Shown here: in pieces, positions 6,509-9,949 of the stretch
Layout: each line of letters opens with the position of its first letter
Numbering within the stretch: position 1 is the stretch's first letter
Source: Anaerolineaceae bacterium
GTDB taxonomy: Bacteria > Chloroflexota > Anaerolineae > Anaerolineales > Anaerolineaceae
DNA: 9,949 nt
Assembly: GCA_003524305.1 (NCBI GenBank)
Contig: DQHW01000028.1
Location: 25,595 to 35,543 of the forward strand
Direction of reading: 5' to 3'
The notes under the pieces: model-generated
Databases searched by the model: none
What the model saw: only the letters and a program-made list of their open reading frames with translations
Told to the model about the DNA's origin: nothing
Made by a program: the position numbers and the translations under genes

Positions 6509-7006
6509 ATGACCAAGTCTTATGATGACCTGATGGCTGCTTTCGCTGGAGAAAGCCAGGCCAACCGCAAATATCTGGCTTATGCCAAAAAAGCTGATGA
6601 AGAAGGATACGCCCAGGTGGCCCGCCTCTTCCGCGCAGCCGCACATGCTGAAACCGTGCATGCGCTTACTCACTTCCGCACCGCAGGTGAAGTAAAAAGC
6701 ACTGAAGAAAACCTGAAAGATGCCGTAGCCGGCGAACATTACGAAAACTCAGAAATGTACCCCTCCTTTATGAAGGATGCTGAAGCTGAAGGCGATGCAA
6801 AAGCGCTCAAGAGTTTCACCTGGGCGAATGAAGCCGAGAAAATCCATGAAATGCTATACAAAGAAGCGCTTGAAACACTTGGTAAACCGGGCGAAACCTA
6901 CGATTACTACATTTGCCCCGTTTGCGGATATACCCATGCCCGCACGGCTCCTGAAAAATGCCCTGTTTGCGGTGCCCTTGGCAGCAAATTTGAAAAGATT
7001 AGTTAG
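6509..7006 (+). CDS. rbr: Rubrerythrin (diiron-rubredoxin peroxidase)
   Basis: The 165-aa protein has an N-terminal ferritin-like four-helix domain (about 1-128) with the diiron ligand pattern E15, E48 with H51 (ExxH), E76 and E79, and E110 with H113. A C-terminal rubredoxin domain follows, with CPVCG at 136-140 and CPVCG at 151-155, whose four cysteines (136, 139, 151 and 154) bind one iron. Rubrerythrins reduce hydrogen peroxide to water in the cytoplasm of anaerobes, taking electrons from NAD(P)H through rubredoxin or a reductase. All key residues are present and the length is normal. AAGGAG lies 7 nt before the ATG. It is transcribed away from the GntR operon. No terminator follows, so read-through into the GYF gene is possible. 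Confidence 0.96.
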   Translation: MTKSYDDLMAAFAGESQANRKYLAYAKKADEEGYAQVARLFRAAAHAETVHALTHFRTAGEVKSTEENLKDAVAGEHYENSEMYPSFMKDAEAEGDAKALKSFTWANEAEKIHEMLYKEALETLGKPGETYDYYICPVCGYTHARTAPEKCPVCGALGSKFEKIS

Positions 7007-7019
7007 TCTTGAAAAGACG

Positions 7020-7049
7020 TTGATTTATTCGATTAATAAATCGTATAAT
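7020..7049 (+). promoter_or_regulatory. Promoter of the first GYF_2 gene with an embedded inverted repeat
   Basis: TTGATT (7020-7025) and a perfect TATAAT (7044-7049) are separated by 18 bp. The spacer is filled by a perfect inverted repeat, GATTTATT (7022-7029), loop CGATT, AATAAATC (7035-7042), which could be an operator. The predicted leader is about 43 nt. Confidence 0.55.
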
Positions 7050-7098
7050 AATAACTAATTATTCATCAACTATTCAGGGGAAACCCAAGGAGAGGCTT

Positions 7099-7755
7099 AT
7101 GTGGTATTACACAGTTAACAATCAACAAGTCGGCCCTGTAGACGAAAAAGAGATAAAGAAATTAATTGCTGCGGGAACCATCACCCACGCCACCATGGTG
7201 TGGACGACCGGTATGGCAACCTGGCAGCCCATTGCGCAAACCGCCCTGGGCACATTAATGGGCTCGATTCCACCCCCACCCGTAGGCACAGTGCCCCCCG
7301 CTATTTTTGTTGAAAACCCCCAAGTTGCACAGATCAAAAAACTGTTCATGTGGTTCTGGATCAGCCTGATCGGAATTATTTTGGGTGGTGTGGGTTTAAT
7401 CGCTGCAGCCATTTTGTTCATCGTTATTGTGTACAAAAGTTGGCAGTTGGTGCAGCATGAAGGCGTACGCGGTACAGCAGATGATATGGTTTCACGCTGC
7501 TTCATCCCCGGTTGGAATTTATATTGGTTCTTCCCGGCTTTTCGCGGGTTAGCCAAGGAATTCAACGAAAAATTTGATCGCGAAGCCATTGCCAGCGAGA
7601 GGATCAATCTTGATTTGGTTACCTGGATGATTATTTGTGTCTATGGCAGCCCCATCACCTTTGGCGTTTCATTGATTGCCTTCCTTGTGCTCTGGATCAT
7701 GTACACCAACAAGATCAAGAACGCAGCCATCGCAGTAATCCTTTCTAAGAAATAG
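7099..7755 (+). CDS. GYF_2-domain multi-pass membrane protein, paralogue 1
   Basis: The 218-aa protein begins with a GYF_2 (DUF4339) domain (1-50): WYY at 2-4, QQVGPV (9-14), and the closing VWTTGMATWQP (34-44). A Pro-rich linker follows (about 57-73), then hydrophobic segments at about 84-112 and 172-200. Between them lies a conserved cytoplasmic or amphipathic stretch, SWQLVQ (114-119) and FIPGWNLYWFFPAF (135-148). GYF domains generally bind proline-rich peptides, so it may recruit partners to the membrane, but the actual function is unknown. AAGGAG lies 6 nt before the ATG. It is a clear paralogue of the next gene. The member has its own promoter and a strong terminator. The C-terminal membrane module resembles small bacterial membrane domains of unknown function and I do not assign it to a named family. 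Confidence 0.85.
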   Translation: MWYYTVNNQQVGPVDEKEIKKLIAAGTITHATMVWTTGMATWQPIAQTALGTLMGSIPPPPVGTVPPAIFVENPQVAQIKKLFMWFWISLIGIILGGVGLIAAAILFIVIVYKSWQLVQHEGVRGTADDMVSRCFIPGWNLYWFFPAFRGLAKEFNEKFDREAIASERINLDLVTWMIICVYGSPITFGVSLIAFLVLWIMYTNKIKNAAIAVILSKK

Positions 7756-7779
7756 TCTTCGATACAAAATTTATCAATC

Positions 7780-7808
7780 AGCCTCGGTGAATTTCACCGG
7801 GGCTTTTT
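7780..7808 (+). terminator. Intrinsic terminator after GYF_2 paralogue 1
   Basis: The arms AGCCTCGGTGA (7780-7790) and TCACCGGGGCT (7794-7804) form an 11-bp stem with one G-T wobble and a 3-nt loop, followed by TTTTT. This separates the two paralogous genes into different transcripts. Confidence 0.88.
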
Positions 7809-7841
7809 GCACATTTTTACTGGTTTATTACGTATATTGGA

Positions 7842-7849
7842 TATATAAA
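7842..7849 (+). promoter_or_regulatory. Weak -10 candidate for GYF_2 paralogue 2
   Basis: TATATAAA lies 37 bp before the chosen GTG. No good -35 is visible at 16-18 bp. The gene needs its own promoter because a terminator precedes it. Confidence 0.3.
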
Positions 7850-7886
7850 AATTTCAAATCAATCAAGTGTGGAAAGAGGTGGAATC

Positions 7887-8570
7887 GTGTGGTATTACAG
7901 TTTTCAAAATCAACAGGTTGGACCCGTTGAAGATGACGCCATTAGTGGATTGGTGGCTGATCAAAAGATCAATGGTTCTACATTGGTCTGGACACAAGGG
8001 ATGCCAACCTGGCAGCCTGCCAGTTCAACGGCACTGGTAAAATATTTGCCGCAAGCTGCCATCGCACCTGTTGCAGCTCCAACCGCTGTGCCTGCATATG
8101 CAGTTCCTTATAAAACCTCCGAGATGGAAATTAAAGAATTAAACGATCTCTTTATGTGGTTTTGGATCTGCCTGGCAGGAAGCCTGGTTACTTTTGGTCT
8201 GAGCGCTATTGCTTCAATGGTTCTGTTTTACATCATTCTCTACCGACACTGGCAGTTGATCCAGGATGGCTACGCCCGCACTTCACCCGGCAAAGCCGTT
8301 GGCTTTTTGTTTATCCCTTTCTTCAATTTATACTGGATTTTTGAGGCTTTTCCCGGCTTGATCCGCTACACGAATGCCTACATTCAACGTTACGGGTTAC
8401 CTGTAAAAATGCAAGACGCCGGTTTAGCCACCGCTTTTTGTATTCTGACCTTGCTGTGCCTTATCCCTTATTTAAACTTAGCCACCGGTGTTGCGGTACT
8501 GGTTATCCAGATCATCCTGGCCAAAAACTTAAGAGACTCAGCCGTTGCCCTGATCCAAACCAGAAAATAA
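7887..8570 (+). CDS. GYF_2-domain multi-pass membrane protein, paralogue 2
   Basis: The 227-aa protein is read from GTG 7887, 6 nt after GAGGT. The longer reading from GTG 7869 would place this ribosome site inside the gene, and paralogue 1 also begins at the equivalent residue, MWYY. It has the same plan: a GYF_2 domain (1-50) with QQVGPV and VWTQGMPTWQP, an Ala/Pro-rich linker (about 56-75), and membrane segments (about 88-118 and 178-210, the second long or split). The shared block HWQLIQ (121-126) and FIPFFNLYWIFEAF (142-155) lies between the membrane segments. The first 50 residues are identical to paralogue 1 at 27 positions, while linkers and C-termini have diverged, so this is an old tandem duplication. 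Function is unknown; a membrane adaptor role through the GYF domain is inferred. A strong terminator follows. Confidence 0.85.
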   Translation: MWYYSFQNQQVGPVEDDAISGLVADQKINGSTLVWTQGMPTWQPASSTALVKYLPQAAIAPVAAPTAVPAYAVPYKTSEMEIKELNDLFMWFWICLAGSLVTFGLSAIASMVLFYIILYRHWQLIQDGYARTSPGKAVGFLFIPFFNLYWIFEAFPGLIRYTNAYIQRYGLPVKMQDAGLATAFCILTLLCLIPYLNLATGVAVLVIQIILAKNLRDSAVALIQTRK

Positions 8571-8593
8571 TCATTTCTTTTGTGTTTTTAGTC

Positions 8594-8632
8594 AAACTCC
8601 CGCAGATTCTATTGAATCCTGCGGGAGTTTTT
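8594..8632 (+). terminator. Intrinsic terminator after GYF_2 paralogue 2
   Basis: AAACTCCCGCAG (8594-8605) pairs perfectly with CTGCGGGAGTTT (8619-8630), followed by further T to 8632. Inner GATTC/GAATC can extend the fold. On the opposite strand, for the convergent nitroreductase, only a short T run is available, so bidirectional action is weaker. Confidence 0.88.
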
Positions 8633-8641
8633 GCTGCCTTG

Positions 8642-9442
8642 TTATTTTAATGTTATGCCTTGATTCCATGAATCTATCCAAACACGAGACGAGCGGTTCA
8701 TTTCAATCTCAAAATCGGCCACGAATTTTCTAAAGTAATTGTTTTGTCCCAGGGTGATGGCAGCTTCTTCACGCGTTAGGTTTGGATAATTGTGAGCTGC
8801 TGCGGGTTCGTTCATCCTGATAAAATCAGCCGGCAAAAGCCTGCGATATTTATTTTTAAACACGACATACTCCTGGTCGTAACGCGGCGTCAATCGGTTT
8901 TCTTCTTTTAATATTGAGGGACGGCCAAAAACCAGCAGTGTGATCGGCAGGGTATATTGCGGCAGCTCAAACATCTCGCGGTGAATTTCGGCATTTTCGA
9001 GGATGTCGCCGATGTAGCAGGAACCAATTCCAAGAGATTCGGCTGCAATCACTGCAGTTTGGGCTGCAATCAGTGCGTCGCAGCTGGCCAGCAACAGGTC
9101 ACCGTCACCCGGCAGCCTGGGAGTGATTCCTTTCTCGGCACACGCGGATTCAACATCACAAAATGAGTAAAAGTCAAAAAAGCGTTGATAATCTGCCACG
9201 AATAGTAAAACCAATGGAGCGGTGGCAATGAAAGGTTGATCGTCGCAGGTGACCGCAAGTCGATCTTTCGTCGCTTGATCTTCCACTTCGATAATCGAAT
9301 ATAGCATCATGTTGCCTGCGGTTGGTGCGCGCAGCGCGGCATGCAAGATGGCTTGTTTTTCCTCCGCGGACAATGGCGTGGATGCATACTTGCGTATTGA
9401 CCTGCGGTTCTCGATGACTTTCAATGTTTCGTTCATCATCAT
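8642..9442 (-). CDS. NfsA/FRP-like flavin nitroreductase family protein
   Basis: The 266-aa FMN-dependent oxidoreductase has the family's N-terminal ENRRSIRKY (11-19, FMN phosphate contacts), RAPTAGNMM (38-46, the conserved P-x-x-x-N), the central AESLGIGSCYIGDI (134-147), and LLVFGRP (169-175). Enzymes of this fold use NAD(P)H to reduce nitroaromatics, quinones or flavins as cytoplasmic homodimers. The C-terminal extension after about 180 fits the NfsA/FRP branch more than the shorter NfsB branch. Three ATG codons in a row (9442, 9439, 9436) follow GGAGAG; the first is 6 nt away and is used here, though the others are possible. The gene is single, convergent with the GYF genes and divergent from the methyltransferase. 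The physiological substrate is unknown. Confidence 0.88.
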   Translation of the reverse strand: MMMNETLKVIENRRSIRKYASTPLSAEEKQAILHAALRAPTAGNMMLYSIIEVEDQATKDRLAVTCDDQPFIATAPLVLLFVADYQRFFDFYSFCDVESACAEKGITPRLPGDGDLLLASCDALIAAQTAVIAAESLGIGSCYIGDILENAEIHREMFELPQYTLPITLLVFGRPSILKEENRLTPRYDQEYVVFKNKYRRLLPADFIRMNEPAAAHNYPNLTREEAAITLGQNNYFRKFVADFEIEMNRSSRVWIDSWNQGITLK

Positions 9443-9511
9443 TAAAATCTCTCCATTCTTAATGCTGCTGTTTTTTTTATAGGTTTGTAGATAATATCAC
9501 ATATTAAATTA

Positions 9512-9526
9512 AGCCTGCGGCAGGCT
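9512..9526. promoter_or_regulatory. Perfect 15-bp palindrome in the divergent promoter region
   Basis: AGCCTGC-G-GCAGGCT is a perfect odd palindrome in an otherwise A+T-rich gap. It overlaps the -35 position of the methyltransferase promoter and lies upstream of the nitroreductase. It could be an operator for one or both, or a dispersed repeat. Confidence 0.45.
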
Positions 9527-9534
9527 GAATACGA

Positions 9535-9540
9535 TACAAT
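9535..9540 (+). promoter_or_regulatory. -10 element implying a leaderless methyltransferase mRNA
   Basis: TACAAT ends only 7 nt before the ATG at 9548, so transcription would begin at or within a base or two of the start codon. No Shine-Dalgarno sequence lies between. A clear -35 is not seen. Confidence 0.5.
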
Positions 9541-9547
9541 ATAGACC

Positions 9548-9949
9548 ATGTCTGATGAAATCGAAGATTCAATCCAGGAAGTAATTATTAAAGCCTTGAG
9601 TAAAAGACTGCCATTGATTGCGTCTGGACATGATTGCGCCATCCGTCTTTTTAACGGGTTTTACGAAGGGGAGCGCGACCTGGTGGCGGATCTCTACGGC
9701 AGCACCCTGGTGCTTTTCAGCCACGCCGAAAACGAAGAAGACTCTATAGTGCTCTCTCAATTGGCGAGAGACATTTTTCTTGAAACACTTCCCTTGATCA
9801 AATGTGTTTTGGTTAAACATCACAACGCCCGTGATAAAGACCTGCGCAACGGGGTGGTCACTTTTGGCAGCCATCTGGATGATTCTATTCTTGAACACGG
9901 CATCAAGTATGCCCTGGATTTGAAACTCAACCAGGATGCCAGTTTTTAT
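9548..9949 (+). CDS. RlmI-like class I SAM-dependent rRNA methyltransferase, 3' end outside the window
   Basis: An open frame of 134 codons runs to the window edge. It reads MSDEIEDSIQ, then LFNGFYEGERDLVADLYGS (near residues 35-53), and HGIKYALDLKLNQDASFY at the edge. This matches the N-terminal half of RlmI/RlmK-type 23S rRNA cytosine-C5 methyltransferases: the domain preceding the Rossmann SAM-binding part, ending where the G/D-x-x-x-F-Y-x-D-x-R motif should begin. The characteristic catalytic region lies outside the window. The gene appears leaderless, with a -10 seven bases before the ATG and no ribosome site. An overlapping - strand open frame (9569-9898) has no family pattern and is rejected. 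The specific rRNA site cannot be told. Confidence 0.8.
   Translation, partial: MSDEIEDSIQEVIIKALSKRLPLIASGHDCAIRLFNGFYEGERDLVADLYGSTLVLFSHAENEEDSIVLSQLARDIFLETLPLIKCVLVKHHNARDKDLRNGVVTFGSHLDDSILEHGIKYALDLKLNQDASFY

Noticed and set aside
7005..7018. Terminator after rubrerythrin
   Set aside because: The GTCTT-GAAA-AGAC hairpin is weak and has no T run.
7122..7607. 161-codon open frame on the - strand
   Set aside because: It is antisense to the first GYF_2 gene, whose domain, ribosome site and terminator are clear.
9569..9898. 109-codon open frame on the - strand
   Set aside because: It lies opposite the RlmI-like methyltransferase frame, which has recognisable motifs; the - strand product has no family pattern.

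Overview
The window (about 45-50% G+C by eye, ordinary bacterial codon use) looks like chromosomal DNA of a free-living, probably anaerobic or microaerophilic bacterium. A rubrerythrin, a flavin nitroreductase and YhfC-like and GYF-type membrane proteins would suit an Anaerolineae-like Chloroflexota. That placement is an impression from protein style, not a demonstrated match. I see no tRNA, rRNA, insertion sequence, CRISPR array or phage gene.

Layout, left to right: (1) The 3' part of a PEP/pyruvate-binding (PPDK/PEP-synthase N-terminal type) protein, + strand, ends at a perfect hairpin terminator at 1616-1645. (2) Convergent to it is a YhfC-like intramembrane protease with an extraordinary Asp/Glu tail, - strand. 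(3) A 194-bp gap holds two perfect 16-bp parS palindromes (2785-2800 and 2823-2838), the binding sites of the chromosome-partition protein ParB. (4) A five-gene - strand operon follows: a YtrA-type GntR regulator, a slipin (SPFH protein), a 69-aa PLDc_N mini-protein, an ABC ATPase and an ABC-2 permease. The last three overlap by ATGA junctions. The operon has a clear promoter covered by three 16-bp tandem repeats that are probable operators. (5) Divergent from it is a rubrerythrin, then two tandem paralogous GYF_2-domain membrane proteins, + strand, each ending in its own terminator. (6) An NfsA/FRP-like nitroreductase, - strand, comes next. (7) The start of an RlmI-like SAM-dependent rRNA methyltransferase, + strand, runs off the right edge. 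It is probably leaderless.

How the genes fit together: the GntR-slipin-PLDc_N-ABC operon is most likely an envelope-related ABC export or stress module. It has the PLDc_N-ATPase-permease order known from Bacillus subtilis yxlEFG, combined with a YtrA-type regulator and a membrane-scaffolding slipin. Rubrerythrin (peroxide reduction) and the nitroreductase fit redox-stress defence. The GYF paralogues have no assignable function.

The most notable non-coding signal is the parS pair. In most bacteria parS lies in the origin-proximal part of the chromosome, so this window may lie near oriC even though parA, parB, dnaA and dnaN are not in view.
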